Assembly: GCF_000705555.1 (NCBI RefSeq)
Contig: NZ_JMQN01000013.1
Location: 310,001-374,000 of the forward strand
Source of the DNA: Marinobacterium lacunae
Lineage (GTDB): Bacteria > Pseudomonadota > Gammaproteobacteria > Pseudomonadales > Balneatricaceae
DNA length: 64,000 nucleotides
Direction of reading: 5' to 3'
The translations under genes and the position numbers were made by a program. Positions 16,965 through 27,221 of the stretch are shown here, in pieces. The stretch's first letter is position 1; each line of letters opens with the position of its first letter. The notes under the pieces were generated by a model. That model saw only the letters and a program-made list of their open reading frames with translations, made no database searches and was not told the DNA's origin.

Positions 16965-17984
16965 TCAGCGCAAAGTCAGCCAATGGTAGGCCACATCCAG
17001 CATCCGGTTGGCAAAGCCCCACTCGTTGTCGAACCAGCTCAATAGCTTCAGCATCTGACCGCCGGCCACCCGGGTCTGGGTGCCGTCCACCACACCCGAG
17101 CGGGGATCGCGGTTGAAGTCTACAGAAGCGTGCGGCTCCTCGGTATAACCCAGAAGTCCCACCAATGGACCGCTCTCAGCCGCCTCGCGCATGATCGCAT
17201 TGACCTCTTGGGCATCGGTTTCGCGCCGGAGGTTCAACGACATGTCCATCAACGAGACGTTGATCGTCGGCACGCGCACGTGCAGGCAGCGAAAACGCCC
17301 GGCCAGTTGCGGCAGCAAGCGATCAATACCGCGATCGAGGCCGGTATCCACCGGAATAATCGACTGCAGTGCGCTGCGCGTCAGCCGCAGGTCGGTCCGA
17401 TGGTAGCTGTCGATCACCGGTTGATCGTTCATCGCCGAGTGGATTGTCGTGGTTAGCCCCTGCTCGATGCCGAAATGGCGATCCAGCAGATCCAGTATCG
17501 GGATCACGCAGTTAGTGGTGCAGGATGCTGCCGACACGATGCGATCAGACGCTTTCAGACTTTGCTGATTGACGCCGAAGACGATGGTCGCATCCACATC
17601 GGGCTGCGCCGGTTGAGAGAACAACAACCGCTTGGCACCGGCCTGTAGATGCTGCTCGGCGATCGCCCGGCTGCTGAACGAACCCGAGCACTCGATCACC
17701 AGATCCACATCAAGCTCCGCCCAAGGCAGTTGACGCGGATCCTCTTGGTTCAGCACGCGTATGCGGTCACCGGCAACCAACAGGTGCTCGCCATCATTGT
17801 CCACCGGCAACGGAAAGCGACCGTGCGTGGTGTCATAACGGGTCAGGTAGGTCAGCGTGTCGATATCGGACAGTTCGTTCAGCGCTACAACCTGCAGCTT
17901 GTGCTGCAGACCCCGCTCATAGATCGCACGCAGTACGCTCTGACCTATACGCCCGTAGCCATTGATCGCAACCCGATATGCCAT
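16965..17984 (-). CDS. epd: Erythrose-4-phosphate dehydrogenase (GapA-like)
   Basis: 339 residues. The Rossmann start YRVAINGYGRIGQSVLRA and the catalytic SAASCTTNC (Cys155) place it in the glyceraldehyde-3-phosphate dehydrogenase superfamily. The location between tktA and pgk, and the LLIVGTRTCR-free, Epd-like stretch RVPTINVSLMDMSLNLRR, favour erythrose-4-phosphate dehydrogenase. That enzyme makes 4-phosphoerythronate for pyridoxal phosphate synthesis. A gapA role cannot be excluded by reading alone. A hairpin (18027-18050) separates it from tktA. Confidence 0.85.
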   Translation of the reverse strand: MAYRVAINGYGRIGQSVLRAIYERGLQHKLQVVALNELSDIDTLTYLTRYDTTHGRFPLPVDNDGEHLLVAGDRIRVLNQEDPRQLPWAELDVDLVIECSGSFSSRAIAEQHLQAGAKRLLFSQPAQPDVDATIVFGVNQQSLKASDRIVSAASCTTNCVIPILDLLDRHFGIEQGLTTTIHSAMNDQPVIDSYHRTDLRLTRSALQSIIPVDTGLDRGIDRLLPQLAGRFRCLHVRVPTINVSLMDMSLNLRRETDAQEVNAIMREAAESGPLVGLLGYTEEPHASVDFNRDPRSGVVDGTQTRVAGGQMLKLLSWFDNEWGFANRMLDVAYHWLTLR

Positions 17985-18026
17985 GCCGTATGTACCGAAC
18001 CCGAATGAATAAAGGATGGAGCAGAA

Positions 18027-18050
18027 ACGGGGCGGCCAGCGCCACCCCGT
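18027..18050 (-). other. GC-rich hairpin between tktA and epd
   Basis: ACGGGG at 18027-18032 pairs with CCCCGT at 18045-18050, with an inner GGC/GCC pair. Read on the minus strand it is followed by only TTTCT, so it may slow or partly terminate tktA transcripts or protect their 3' ends. Confidence 0.4.
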
Positions 18051-18072
18051 TGCATCAGACAGCCACGTCGGC

Positions 18073-20067
18073 TTAGATCAGCGCTTTTGCCTTGCCAACC
18101 ACTTTGTCGACGGTGAAGCCGAAGTGCTTGAACAGCTCACCGGCAGGCGCCGATTCACCGAAGCTGCGCATGCCGATGATGGCACCATCAAGACCCACGT
18201 ACTTGTACCAGAAGTCGGCATGGGCCGCTTCAATGGCGATACGGGCCTTCACGCTCGGCGGCAATACGCTGTCACGGTAGCTCTTGTCCTGGGCATCGAA
18301 ACGCTCGGTACAGGGCATGGAGACAACACGCACACGACGCTGTTCGGCGCGCAGCGCCTCGGCAGACTCAACTGCCAGCGCCACTTCAGAACCGGTCGCG
18401 ATCAGGATCACTTCCGGTTCGCCTTCGCAATCGCTGAGGATATAGCCGCCACGCAGTACGTCATCGAGCTGGGTTTCGGTGCGCGGCTGGGCCGGCAGGT
18501 TCTGGCGGGAGAAGATCAGCGCACTGGGACCGTCGGTGCGCATCACGGCCGCCTTCCAGGCGATGGCGGATTCAACCGCATCGCAGGGACGCCAGGTATT
18601 CATGTTCGGAGTCTGACGCAGGTTGGCGATCTGCTCGATCGGCTGATGTGTCGGACCGTCTTCACCCAGGCCAATGGAGTCGTGGGTGTAGACGAAAATC
18701 ACGCGCTGCTTCATCAGTGCGGCCATGCGCACCGCGTTACGGGCGTACTCCATGAAGACCAGGAAGGTCGCGCCGTAGGGGATAAAACCGCCGTGCAGCG
18801 CGATACCGTTCATGATCGCGCTCATACCGAATTCACGTACGCCGTAGTAGAGGTAGTTGCCATTGGCATCTTCGCGGCTGACGCCCTTGGCACCGGACCA
18901 TAGGGTCAGGTTGGAGCCGGCCAGGTCGGCAGAACCGCCGAGGAACTCAGGCAGCATCGGACCAAAGGCATTCAGTGAGTTCTGGGACGCTTTACGGGAG
19001 GCGATATTTTCGCCCTTCTCGGCCACTTCCTTGATCCAGGCATCGGCCTTCTCGACAAAGTCGGCAGGCAGATCGCCGGACAGACGACGCAGCAGCTCGT
19101 CCGCCAATTCAGGATAGGCAGCACGGTACGCGGCCAGACGCTCGTTCCACTCGTTTTCGGCATGGGAGCCGGCTTCAGTGGCATTCCACTCGGCGTAGAT
19201 CTCCTCAGGAACCTCAAACGCCGGGTAGTTCCAGTTCAGCTCCTTGCGTGCCAGTGCAATCTCGTCATCACCCAGCGGGGCGCCGTGACAATCCTCTTTG
19301 CCCTGCTTGTTGGGTGAACCGAAGCCGATGATGGTCTTGCAGCAGATCAGGGTCGGCTGCTCGTGGTTGCCGCGCGCCTGCTCAATCGCCGCACGGATCT
19401 GGTCGGCATCGTGGCCGTCTACGCCACGGATCACATTCCAGCCATAAGACTCGAAGCGGGCCGGGGTGTCATCGGTGAACCAGCCTTCGACCTCACCGTC
19501 AATGGAGATGCCGTTGTCGTCCCAGAACGCAATCAGTTTGCCAAGACCCAGTGTACCGGCCAGTGCGCACGCTTCATGGGAGATACCTTCCATCATGCAG
19601 CCATCGCCCATAAAGGCGTAGGTGTAGTGATCGACGATATCGTGGCCGTCACGGTTGAACTGCGCTGCCAGCACCTTCTCGGCGATCGCCATGCCCACGG
19701 CGTTGGTGATGCCCTGACCCAGCGGGCCGGTAGTGGTTTCCACACCCGGCGCGTAGCCGTGCTCCGGATGACCCGCCGTCTTGGAGTGCAGCTGACGGAA
19801 GTTCTTCAGATCGTCGATGCTGAGGTCATAGCCGGTCAGGTGCAACAGGGAGTAGATCAGCATGGAGCCGTGGCCGTTGGACAGAACAAAGCGGTCGCGA
19901 TCGAACCAGTGCGGATTACTCGGGTTGTGCTTGAGGAAATCGTTCCACAGCACTTCGGCGATATCCGCCATCCCCATCGGGGCACCGGGGTGACCGGATT
20001 TGGCTTTCTGTACGGCGTCCATGCTCAACGCGCGGATCGCGTTGGCAAGTTCTCGACGAGAGGACAT
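18073..20067 (-). CDS. tktA: Transketolase
   Basis: 664 residues, the usual length. This thiamine-diphosphate enzyme moves two-carbon units between sugar phosphates in the pentose phosphate pathway. The N-terminal [18 protein letters not shown], the cofactor motif [13 protein letters not shown] followed by the DDN loop, and the pyrimidine-domain stretch [19 protein letters not shown] are all intact. AGGAG lies 8 bases before the ATG. It is the first gene of the tktA-epd-pgk-fba run and is divergent from metK across a 264-base gap. Confidence 0.97.
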   Translation of the reverse strand: MSSRRELANAIRALSMDAVQKAKSGHPGAPMGMADIAEVLWNDFLKHNPSNPHWFDRDRFVLSNGHGSMLIYSLLHLTGYDLSIDDLKNFRQLHSKTAGHPEHGYAPGVETTTGPLGQGITNAVGMAIAEKVLAAQFNRDGHDIVDHYTYAFMGDGCMMEGISHEACALAGTLGLGKLIAFWDDNGISIDGEVEGWFTDDTPARFESYGWNVIRGVDGHDADQIRAAIEQARGNHEQPTLICCKTIIGFGSPNKQGKEDCHGAPLGDDEIALARKELNWNYPAFEVPEEIYAEWNATEAGSHAENEWNERLAAYRAAYPELADELLRRLSGDLPADFVEKADAWIKEVAEKGENIASRKASQNSLNAFGPMLPEFLGGSADLAGSNLTLWSGAKGVSREDANGNYLYYGVREFGMSAIMNGIALHGGFIPYGATFLVFMEYARNAVRMAALMKQRVIFVYTHDSIGLGEDGPTHQPIEQIANLRQTPNMNTWRPCDAVESAIAWKAAVMRTDGPSALIFSRQNLPAQPRTETQLDDVLRGGYILSDCEGEPEVILIATGSEVALAVESAEALRAEQRRVRVVSMPCTERFDAQDKSYRDSVLPPSVKARIAIEAAHADFWYKYVGLDGAIIGMRSFGESAPAGELFKHFGFTVDKVVGKAKALI

Positions 20068-20152
20068 TTACTCTACTCCTGGGCCTGGCCCAATCTGCGG
20101 GTGAGAAGATCAAAAGTGAAAGGCGCAATTTTCGCGCAGAAAACACTCAGCT

Positions 20153-20176
20153 TCAAATCGAATTGTCCCGATTTGA
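20153..20176. promoter_or_regulatory. Inverted repeat between tktA and metK
   Basis: TCAAATCG at 20153-20160 and CGATTTGA at 20169-20176 form a perfect 8-base dyad with an 8-base centre. It sits in the 264-base divergent gap. A repressor operator for metK and/or tktA is plausible; no regulator gene is adjacent. Apart from a GC-rich hairpin near 20279-20301 (ACGGCGC/GCGCCGT), I see nothing else I can name in this gap. Confidence 0.4.
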
Positions 20177-20331
20177 GCCAAATTCATGCCTACACCGCAA
20201 AATTTTCAGCCGGATTGCGTTATCCGATTATGCTTTCCGCTTCCAAGGCCGCTAAAATGGCCGATTCGAATGACGCATACGGCGCAACACGCGCGCCGTA
20301 AACACACACGTTTTAAGGGTCCTGTGTACAG

Positions 20332-21522
20332 ATGAGCGAATACAGCCTGTTCACCTCCGAGTCCGTTTCCGAAGGACATCCGGACAAAATCGCCGACCAG
20401 ATCTCCGATGCCGTACTCGATGCCATCATCGCCGAGGACATGCACGCCCGCGTGGCCTGCGAAACCATGGTCAAGACCGGCGTTGCCATCGTCTCCGGCG
20501 AGATTTCAACCTCCGCCTGGGTCGATCTGGAAGCCCTCGTACGTGGCGTGATCTGCGATATCGGCTATACATCATCCGACGTGGGCTACGACGGCGAAAC
20601 CTGCGGCGTCATCAATATCATTGGCAAGCAGTCGGTGGATATCGCGCAGGGCGTCGACCGCAGCAAGCCGGAAGACCAGGGCGCGGGCGATCAGGGTCTG
20701 ATGTTCGGTTATGCATCCAACGAAACCGACGTACTGATGCCGGCCCCGATCACTTTCTCTCACCGTCTGGTCGAGCGTCAGGCCGAAGCGCGCAAGTCGG
20801 GTCTGCTGCCCTGGCTGCGCCCGGACGCCAAATCTCAGGTCACCTGCCGCTATGAAAACGGCAAGCCGGTGGCGATCGACGCCGTTGTGCTGTCCACCCA
20901 GCATAACCCGGAAGTCTCCCAGGCCGATCTGCAGGAAGCCGTGCAGGAGCTGATCATCAAGCACGTGCTGCCGCCTGAACTGCTGCACAAGGGCACCCGA
21001 TACCATATCAACCCAACCGGCAAATTCGTCATCGGCGGGCCGGTGGGCGACTGCGGTCTGACCGGTCGCAAGATCATCGTCGATACCTACGGCGGCATGG
21101 CACGCCACGGTGGCGGCGCGTTCTCCGGCAAGGACCCGTCCAAGGTTGACCGTTCAGCTGCCTATGCCGGTCGCTACGTGGCCAAAAACATTGTCGCAGC
21201 AGGTCTTGCCGACCGTTGCGAGATTCAGGTTTCCTACGCCATTGGCGTTGCCGAGCCGACCTCCGTCTCGATCAACACCTTCGGTACAGGCAAGATCAGC
21301 GACGAGCGGATCATCCAACTGGCGCGCGAGCACTTCGACCTGCGCCCCTATGCGATCACCCGTATGCTCGACCTGCTGCATCCGATGTACAAGCAGACCG
21401 CTGCATACGGTCACTTTGGTCGCCAACCCTTTGAAATGACTGTCGGAGACGACACTTTCACCGCTTTCCCCTGGGAAAAAACGGACCGTGCCGATCTCCT
21501 GCGTCAGGAGGCTGGCCTCTAA
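20332..21522 (+). CDS. metK: S-adenosylmethionine synthetase
   Basis: 396 residues. It makes S-adenosylmethionine from methionine and ATP. The N-terminal [20 protein letters not shown], the ATP-binding hexapeptide GAGDQG within [14 protein letters not shown], and [19 protein letters not shown] are diagnostic. The protein is complete and ends just before a strong terminator. It is transcribed away from tktA. I looked for known SAM riboswitch forms upstream and did not see one. Confidence 0.98.
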   Translation: MSEYSLFTSESVSEGHPDKIADQISDAVLDAIIAEDMHARVACETMVKTGVAIVSGEISTSAWVDLEALVRGVICDIGYTSSDVGYDGETCGVINIIGKQSVDIAQGVDRSKPEDQGAGDQGLMFGYASNETDVLMPAPITFSHRLVERQAEARKSGLLPWLRPDAKSQVTCRYENGKPVAIDAVVLSTQHNPEVSQADLQEAVQELIIKHVLPPELLHKGTRYHINPTGKFVIGGPVGDCGLTGRKIIVDTYGGMARHGGGAFSGKDPSKVDRSAAYAGRYVAKNIVAAGLADRCEIQVSYAIGVAEPTSVSINTFGTGKISDERIIQLAREHFDLRPYAITRMLDLLHPMYKQTAAYGHFGRQPFEMTVGDDTFTAFPWEKTDRADLLRQEAGL

Positions 21523-21547
21523 GCCCGCTTCAGTCTAGACTGCTACG

Positions 21548-21573
21548 AACCCGGCCAAAGCGCCGGGTTTTTT
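21548..21573 (+). terminator. Rho-independent terminator after metK
   Basis: AACCCGGC at 21548-21555 pairs with GCCGGGTT at 21562-21569 around a 6-base loop, ending in six T. It closes the metK transcript 26 bases after the stop. Confidence 0.9.
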
Positions 21574-21682
21574 ATCCCGCCGCCAGCGGATGCGGGGCGC
21601 ATAACAAGAATGGATCGAGGGGCTGATCAGCCAGCCTCTTTTCAGGTCGCCAAACCGACCTGCAGGAGTCAATTTACCGCCG

Positions 21683-23848
21683 ATGCGTAACGACAGATCA
21701 ATGCTATCTCTGAGCCACTTCAGCATCCGGCGCAAGCTGTTGTTGCTGGTTTCTCTGTCATTGTTCAGCATTCTGATCTCCACTGCGCTTGCCGCCCTTC
21801 TGCACCGAAACGACCTCATCGACGCACGCAAAAACGAGATTCGCAGCATCGTTGAACTGGCAGCAGGCCCCGTCGCCGAACTTCACTCTCTTTACACCGA
21901 CAGCCGGCTTAGCCGCGACGAGCTGATTCTTCAGGTGCGCAAGCAACTGGATATCTCCCGGTACCGTCAGGGCAACTATCTGTTTTTGATCGACACCGCC
22001 TTCGGCACCATGATCAGCAATGCCGGTCGCCCCGAACTCGAAGGGCAGGATATCAAGACGTTAAAGGATAGCCAGGGCGTCGGCCTGCTCTCCGATCTGC
22101 TGACGCAGCTCGACAACCGCAACGGCACGTTCTGGCGCTATCACTGGGCTGAAAGTGATGGGATGGGCCACCTGGGGCTGGAGAGCAGCAAGATCAGCTA
22201 CGTCATGCGCGTCCCCGGCAGTGACTGGGTGCTGGGGTCAGGTGTACATGTTCAGGATATCGACCAGCAACTGATAGAGCGCTTGCTGACGCTGGCAATC
22301 GTCATGCTGACGCTACTGCTGCTGACGCTGGCCGTAGCGCTGATTATCGCCCACAACATCAGCAGCCCGATCACTCAACTGTGTCAGGCCGCCCGCCGAT
22401 TGGGCGAAGGGCAGCTCGAAGGCGAGGTGCGCGGCATCGAACGGCGCGACGAACTGGGCACGCTGGCGCGTGCCATTGCGCTGCTGCAGAGCCAAGCTCA
22501 GGACAACCTCCGACTGCGCAAGCTTAGCGATCATGCCCGCTTCCTTGAGGAGTTCGACCCTGTTACCCGACTCTATAACCGTCAGGCGCTGGGTGAAGCG
22601 CTCGAGCGCGAAATTAGCCGGCAACAGCGTCATGACTGCAGACTCGCCGTGCTGGTGATTCGTCTGGTGCTGCTGCGCGAAATCACCACCCGTTGGGGGA
22701 GGGAATGCAGCAACCGGGTGTTGAATCTGATCGTCGAACGCCTGCGCGAGCATCTGCGGGTCGATGACGTACTGGCCCGCCACGGAGAAGACACCCTGAC
22801 ACTGGTACGCCCCGAAGCGGGAGACGATGACAAGGTTCGCGCGTTGCTGCGCGAGCTGCTCGAGACCATTGCCCTGCCGGTATCGATCGATGGCCAGCCC
22901 TTCTCCCTGCACGGGCGCATCGGTGTCAGCCTGTATCCAGGCGATGGCGATCAGGAGTTCCAGCTGATCGGACGCGCAGAGGAAGCCCTACGCGGTGCCC
23001 GACGTGAAGAGCGCGACTGGGTATGGTTCAATTCGCTGACCACCACCGCGGTCGATCAGCGACTGACCCTCTGGCAGGACATTCAAGTCGCTCTGGAGGA
23101 AAACCAATTCTTCCTCGCCTTCCAGCCGATCTACAACCTGAGCAGCAACCAGCCGGTCTCGGCCGAGGTTTTATTGCGCTGGCGCCACCCCCAACAGGGG
23201 TTGATCTCCCCAGCCGTATTCATTCCGTTTGCAGAGCAGACAGGGTTGGTCAAGCGCATCGACCTGTGGGTACTCAATGCCGTCGCCCGTCAATTACGAC
23301 AGTGGTCGAAACAGGGTTTGAGCATGCCTCGACTGGCCCTCAACCTCTCCGGCATCAGCTTTCTGCGGCCCGATTTCGAGCTGATGCTGAACAACGCTTT
23401 CTCCGAAGACTTTGCACTGCTCAAGCATCTCGAATTCGAGCTGACAGAGGGTGTGCTGATCGAAGATATGGAGCGGATTCAGGACAGAATCGACTCGATC
23501 CGCCAGCTCGGCGTCCAGATCGCAATTGACGACTTCGGCACCGGCTACTCCTCGCTGAGCCGGATCCGTAATCTGGCTATCGATCACATCAAGATCGACC
23601 GCAGCTTCATCGACGATATCGAGTCAAGCCCACAAAGCTGCAAGATCATCGAGGCGATTCTGCACCTGGCTCACGGGCTGCGACTGAAGGTGGTCGCCGA
23701 GGGCGTGGAAACTGAGGCGCAGCTGCATGAACTGCGGCAGATGGGCTGCGATCTCGTGCAGGGTTACCTGCTCAGTCGACCGCTGGAGAGAGCCGACTAC
23801 GAAGCGCTTTTGAACGAGGATCTGGAGATCGACGCCGACATCCTCTGA
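21683..23848 (+). CDS. Membrane Cache-HAMP-GGDEF-EAL cyclic-di-GMP protein
   Basis: 721 residues. A first membrane helix (about 17-40) and a second (about 205-225) flank a periplasmic sensor of the single-Cache type (YRQGNYLFLIDTAFGTMISN). A HAMP linker follows (SSPITQLCQAARRLGEGQLE), then a GGDEF-like domain in which the signature is replaced by RHGEDTLTL, so it is probably not a cyclase. The C-terminal EAL domain has EVLLRWRHP (EVL for EAL), ELTEGVLIED and DDFGTGYSSL, with KIDRSFI and VVAEGVET, and looks able to hydrolyse cyclic-di-GMP. AGGAG lies rather far (about 14 bases) ahead of the ATG; an in-frame ATG at 21701 is an alternative. Confidence 0.87.
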   Translation: MRNDRSMLSLSHFSIRRKLLLLVSLSLFSILISTALAALLHRNDLIDARKNEIRSIVELAAGPVAELHSLYTDSRLSRDELILQVRKQLDISRYRQGNYLFLIDTAFGTMISNAGRPELEGQDIKTLKDSQGVGLLSDLLTQLDNRNGTFWRYHWAESDGMGHLGLESSKISYVMRVPGSDWVLGSGVHVQDIDQQLIERLLTLAIVMLTLLLLTLAVALIIAHNISSPITQLCQAARRLGEGQLEGEVRGIERRDELGTLARAIALLQSQAQDNLRLRKLSDHARFLEEFDPVTRLYNRQALGEALEREISRQQRHDCRLAVLVIRLVLLREITTRWGRECSNRVLNLIVERLREHLRVDDVLARHGEDTLTLVRPEAGDDDKVRALLRELLETIALPVSIDGQPFSLHGRIGVSLYPGDGDQEFQLIGRAEEALRGARREERDWVWFNSLTTTAVDQRLTLWQDIQVALEENQFFLAFQPIYNLSSNQPVSAEVLLRWRHPQQGLISPAVFIPFAEQTGLVKRIDLWVLNAVARQLRQWSKQGLSMPRLALNLSGISFLRPDFELMLNNAFSEDFALLKHLEFELTEGVLIEDMERIQDRIDSIRQLGVQIAIDDFGTGYSSLSRIRNLAIDHIKIDRSFIDDIESSPQSCKIIEAILHLAHGLRLKVVAEGVETEAQLHELRQMGCDLVQGYLLSRPLERADYEALLNEDLEIDADIL

Positions 23849-23910
23849 CAAGCTCCGCTGATGCTCAGGCCTGTGGCATAATCCCCCTATTTGACGATAC
23901 ACATTAGCCT

Positions 23911-24639
23911 ATGCGAATCCCCCGCGTTTACCATCCGGGCGCGCTGACCAGCGGTACCCGGATAGAACTGGACGAAAACGCCTTCAATCACTGCGTCAAA
24001 GTGCTGCGCCTTGGTGAAGGGGCATCGTTGGTTCTGTTCAACGGCGATGGCCACGAGTTTCCGGCAATGCTGTGCGATGTTTCCAAGAAAAAGGCGATGG
24101 TCGAGATCGGTGAGGCGTGCTCTCCACAACGGGAGTCGCCGCTGCGCCTGCTCGTCGGGCAGTCGATCTCCCGCGGCGAGAGAATGGATTATGCAATCCA
24201 GAAAGCTACCGAACTGGGGGTGGAACGCATCTACCCCCTGTTTACCGAGCGCTGCGAAGTCCGCCTGAATCAGGAGCGTCAGGAGAAGCGCCAGCGCCAC
24301 TGGCAACAGATCGCCATCAGCGCCTGCGAGCAGAGCTTCAGATGCCGCGTCCCTGAGATCGAGGAGCCCAGCACATTGACCGATTGGCTCTCCGGTATCG
24401 ACGCGGAACTTAAACTGGTACTGCATCATCACACGGCAGAGCCCTTGGGTAGCCTGCCCCGCCCCTCGTCGGTGGCACTGCTGATCGGCCCCGAAGGCGG
24501 CCTGACAGAAGATGAAGTCGAGCAGGCGATGGTGGCTGGCTTCAGACCCGTCGCGTTTGGGCCCCGTGTGATGCGCACCGAAACCGCCCCGGTTGCCGCC
24601 GCTGCCGTATTACAGTATCTCTGGGGCGACTTGGGCTAA
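23911..24639 (+). CDS. rsmE: 16S rRNA (uracil-1498-N3)-methyltransferase
   Basis: 242 residues, normal length. It is a SPOUT-fold enzyme that methylates U1498 of 16S rRNA with S-adenosylmethionine. The N-terminal PUA-like part starts RIPRVYHPGALTSG, and the C-terminal knot holds LLIGPEGGLTEDEVEQA and GPRVMRTETAPVAA, the binding loops of the family. gshB starts 20 bases downstream, and the two are probably cotranscribed. Confidence 0.95.
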   Translation: MRIPRVYHPGALTSGTRIELDENAFNHCVKVLRLGEGASLVLFNGDGHEFPAMLCDVSKKKAMVEIGEACSPQRESPLRLLVGQSISRGERMDYAIQKATELGVERIYPLFTERCEVRLNQERQEKRQRHWQQIAISACEQSFRCRVPEIEEPSTLTDWLSGIDAELKLVLHHHTAEPLGSLPRPSSVALLIGPEGGLTEDEVEQAMVAGFRPVAFGPRVMRTETAPVAAAAVLQYLWGDLG

Positions 24640-24659
24640 CACAGAAACAGGATGAACAG

Positions 24660-25613
24660 ATGACGATCAAAGTCGGTATCGTGATGGACCCGATCGAGTC
24701 CATTACCTTCAAGAAGGACACCTCGCTGGCACTGCTCTGGGCGGCTCAGCGCAAGGGTTGGGAACTGCACTACATGGAGCAGCGCCATCTGTTCATGCGG
24801 GATGGCACCGTACAGGCCCAAATGGCGCCGTTGAGCGTATCGATGGACCCGAACGACTGGTTCGAGCGCGGCGAATACCAGACCCGCCCGTTGGCCGACC
24901 TCGATGTCGTGCTGATGCGCAAAGACCCACCCTTCAACAACGAGTTCATCTATACCACTCACTTGTTGGCGCTGGCTGAACGCGATGGCGTACTGATCGT
25001 AAACCGTACCCAGGCGCTGCGCGATTTCAACGAGAAACTGTTCGCCACCCATTTCCCGCAGTGCTGCCCGCCAGTGCTGGTGACCAAGGATGCGCAGCTG
25101 CTGCGCGACTTCCACGCCGAGCATAAGGATGTGATCTTCAAGCCGCTTGACGGCATGGGCGGCGCGTCCATCTTCCGCATCACCGAAGACGGCGTAAACC
25201 TGGGTGTCATTATCGAAACCCTGACTGCTCACGGCAGCCAGACGATCATGGCGCAGAAGTACATCCCGGAGATCGTCGACGGCGACAAGCGCATTCTGAT
25301 GATCAACGGCGAGCCTGTACCCTACGCACTGGCCCGCGTGCCGCTGGCGGGCGAAACCCGCGGCAATCTGGCAGCAGGCGGACGCGGTGAAGGCCGCCCA
25401 TTAACGGACCGGGACCGCTGGATTGCCGAGCAGGTCGGCCCGACCCTGCGTGAAAAGGGACTGCTGTTTGTGGGGCTTGATGTCATCGGCGACTACCTCA
25501 CCGAGATCAACGTCACCAGCCCGACCTGCTTGCGCGAGCTTGACGCCCAGTTCGGACTGGATATCGGTATGCAGTTGATGGATGTGATCGAGCAGACGCT
25601 CGCCGAGTCCTGA
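24660..25613 (+). CDS. gshB: Glutathione synthetase
   Basis: 317 residues of the bacterial GshB type, an ATP-grasp enzyme that adds glycine to gamma-glutamylcysteine. Typical stretches are KVGIVMDPIESITFKKDTSL, DVVLMRKDPPFNNEFIYTTH, FKPLDGMGGASIFRI and VGLDVIGDYLTEINVTSPTC. The protein is complete. It is followed after 7 bases by a TonB-like gene, the same order seen in Pseudomonas. Confidence 0.97.
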   Translation: MTIKVGIVMDPIESITFKKDTSLALLWAAQRKGWELHYMEQRHLFMRDGTVQAQMAPLSVSMDPNDWFERGEYQTRPLADLDVVLMRKDPPFNNEFIYTTHLLALAERDGVLIVNRTQALRDFNEKLFATHFPQCCPPVLVTKDAQLLRDFHAEHKDVIFKPLDGMGGASIFRITEDGVNLGVIIETLTAHGSQTIMAQKYIPEIVDGDKRILMINGEPVPYALARVPLAGETRGNLAAGGRGEGRPLTDRDRWIAEQVGPTLREKGLLFVGLDVIGDYLTEINVTSPTCLRELDAQFGLDIGMQLMDVIEQTLAES

Positions 25614-25620
25614 CAGCACG

Positions 25621-26580
25621 ATGAAGAAGCGGGATATTCCGGAGATGATCGACTGGCGCTCACACAGTCTGGAGCGCTTCGGTTTCCTGCTGTTCATGGC
25701 GGCGACCCTGCACGGTTTGCTCCTGCTGGCCCTGAGCTTCGAGTTTCCGGACCCGCCGCCGCCCCAGCAGACACTGGATATTACACTGGCACAGTTCCAT
25801 CAGGACAAGGCGCCTGACAAAGCGGATTTCATCGCCCAGAGCAATCAGCAGGGCAGCGGAACAAGCGATGAAAAGCGCGTGCCCACTACAACCGAAGAGG
25901 CGCCGTTCACCAGCAACGAGCCCAAGCCTCAATCGGCTCAGGCGGCCCCACTGCCACCCACACCCGCACCCCAACCGGTCGAAGCGACGCCACCGACACC
26001 CGAGCCTCCGGCGCCGGAGCCGGCCGCCGTCAAGCGTTCCGGCGGACAACAGGTGGTCACTACAACGCAGAAGGTAAAACCCGAGGCGTCCGCCGATACT
26101 CAGCAGAAGGCCGCCGCCAAACCACAGCCCAAGACCGGCAGCTCCACCTCTCTGATGGCGCGCAGTCTGGAGATCGCCAACCTGCAGGCACAGCTCGACA
26201 TGGAGCGCCAGGCCTATTCCAAACGCCCCAGGGTAAGACGCCTCAGTGCGGCGTCGACCCTTTCCCATGAAGACGCCATCTACCTCGACAACTGGCGTCG
26301 GCGTATCGAAAAGGTGGGTAACCTCAACTATCCGGAAAAAGCACGTCGTGAACGTATCTACGGCGTCCTGCGCCTGCTGGTGGCGATCAAGCCCGACGGC
26401 AGCGTCGAAAACGTAGAGATACTGGAATCCTCAGGCCACGCGATACTGGATGATGCCGCGATCCGCATCGTTCAGCTGGCCGCGCCGTTCCAACCTTTCC
26501 CGGTCGAGATGAGAAAACGTACAGATCGATTGGAGGTAATACGTACCTGGAAATTTGAGAAACAGGCCCGTGTGTACTAA
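25621..26580 (+). CDS. TonB-family protein
   Basis: 319 residues. A short cytoplasmic start, one membrane helix (about 19-38, FGFLLFMAATLHGLLLLALS), a long Pro/Glu/Gln-rich periplasmic spacer (about 45-165), and a C-terminal TonB domain (YPEKARRERIYGVLRLLVAI, then KPDGSVENVEILESSGH). TonB proteins pass energy from the ExbB/ExbD complex to outer-membrane receptors. No exbB or exbD is adjacent, so this may be an accessory TonB with another role. Its place between gshB and yqgE is conserved in related bacteria. Confidence 0.88.
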   Translation: MKKRDIPEMIDWRSHSLERFGFLLFMAATLHGLLLLALSFEFPDPPPPQQTLDITLAQFHQDKAPDKADFIAQSNQQGSGTSDEKRVPTTTEEAPFTSNEPKPQSAQAAPLPPTPAPQPVEATPPTPEPPAPEPAAVKRSGGQQVVTTTQKVKPEASADTQQKAAAKPQPKTGSSTSLMARSLEIANLQAQLDMERQAYSKRPRVRRLSAASTLSHEDAIYLDNWRRRIEKVGNLNYPEKARRERIYGVLRLLVAIKPDGSVENVEILESSGHAILDDAAIRIVQLAAPFQPFPVEMRKRTDRLEVIRTWKFEKQARVY

Positions 26581-26634
26581 TTGTTAAGTGTGAAAACAAA
26601 CAGCTTAGACACACCCCCAAGCCAGGGACAGTAT

Positions 26635-27207
26635 ATGGCGCTCACACACGGCTTGCGCAATCAGTTTCTGCTATCGATGCCCCACCTCGAAGATCCCAAC
26701 TTCGCGCAGACCCTTACCTACATCTGTGACCACAGCGAATACGGTGCTATGGGTCTGATCATCAATCGCAGCGCTGGCATGCCGATTCAGGAGCTGCTCA
26801 GTCATCTCGACCTCAAGGTGGACGTTCCGCTGCGATGTCAGCAACCGGTCTATACCGGCGGCCCTGTCCACGAGGATCGCGGCTTTGTCCTGCACGGAAC
26901 CGAGCCGGCCACAGGCGGCTGGTTATGCAGCCATGAAATCACCCCCGATATCAGCCTGACTACCTCCCTTGATATTCTCGAAGCGATCGCCCGCGGTGAG
27001 GGACCTGCCGACTATCTGGTCGCGCTCGGTTACGCCGGATGGGGCCCAGGTCAACTCGAAGCCGAATTCAGTGAAAACCTCTGGTTAAGCTGTCCGTCCA
27101 ATTTCGATATAATGTTCCGGATGCCGCCCGAGGATCGACTCCAGGCTGCCGCATCCGTACTCGGAATCAACCTAAGTCTACTGACGGCACATGCCGGACA
27201 TGCCTGA
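26635..27207 (+). CDS. yqgE: UPF0301 protein YqgE
   Basis: 190 residues, the family's usual size; the function is not established. Hallmarks are LRNQFLLSMPHLEDPNFAQT, VYTGGPVHEDRGFVLH and ALGYAGWGPGQLEAE. The ATG at 26635, with AGGGA ahead, is preferred over a TTG at 26581 because the family starts near MALTHGLRNQF. It is followed by ruvX after 14 bases, a pair kept across many proteobacteria. Confidence 0.93.
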   Translation: MALTHGLRNQFLLSMPHLEDPNFAQTLTYICDHSEYGAMGLIINRSAGMPIQELLSHLDLKVDVPLRCQQPVYTGGPVHEDRGFVLHGTEPATGGWLCSHEITPDISLTTSLDILEAIARGEGPADYLVALGYAGWGPGQLEAEFSENLWLSCPSNFDIMFRMPPEDRLQAAASVLGINLSLLTAHAGHA

Positions 27208-27221
27208 GCGCACACAATTAC

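Noticed and set aside
16965-17984. Calling this gene gapA
   Set aside because: The position between tktA and pgk favours epd, though the glycolytic enzyme is not fully excluded.
20068-20331. SAM riboswitch upstream of metK
   Set aside because: No SAM-I, SAM-II or other known core was recognised; only a simple dyad and a GC hairpin are seen.
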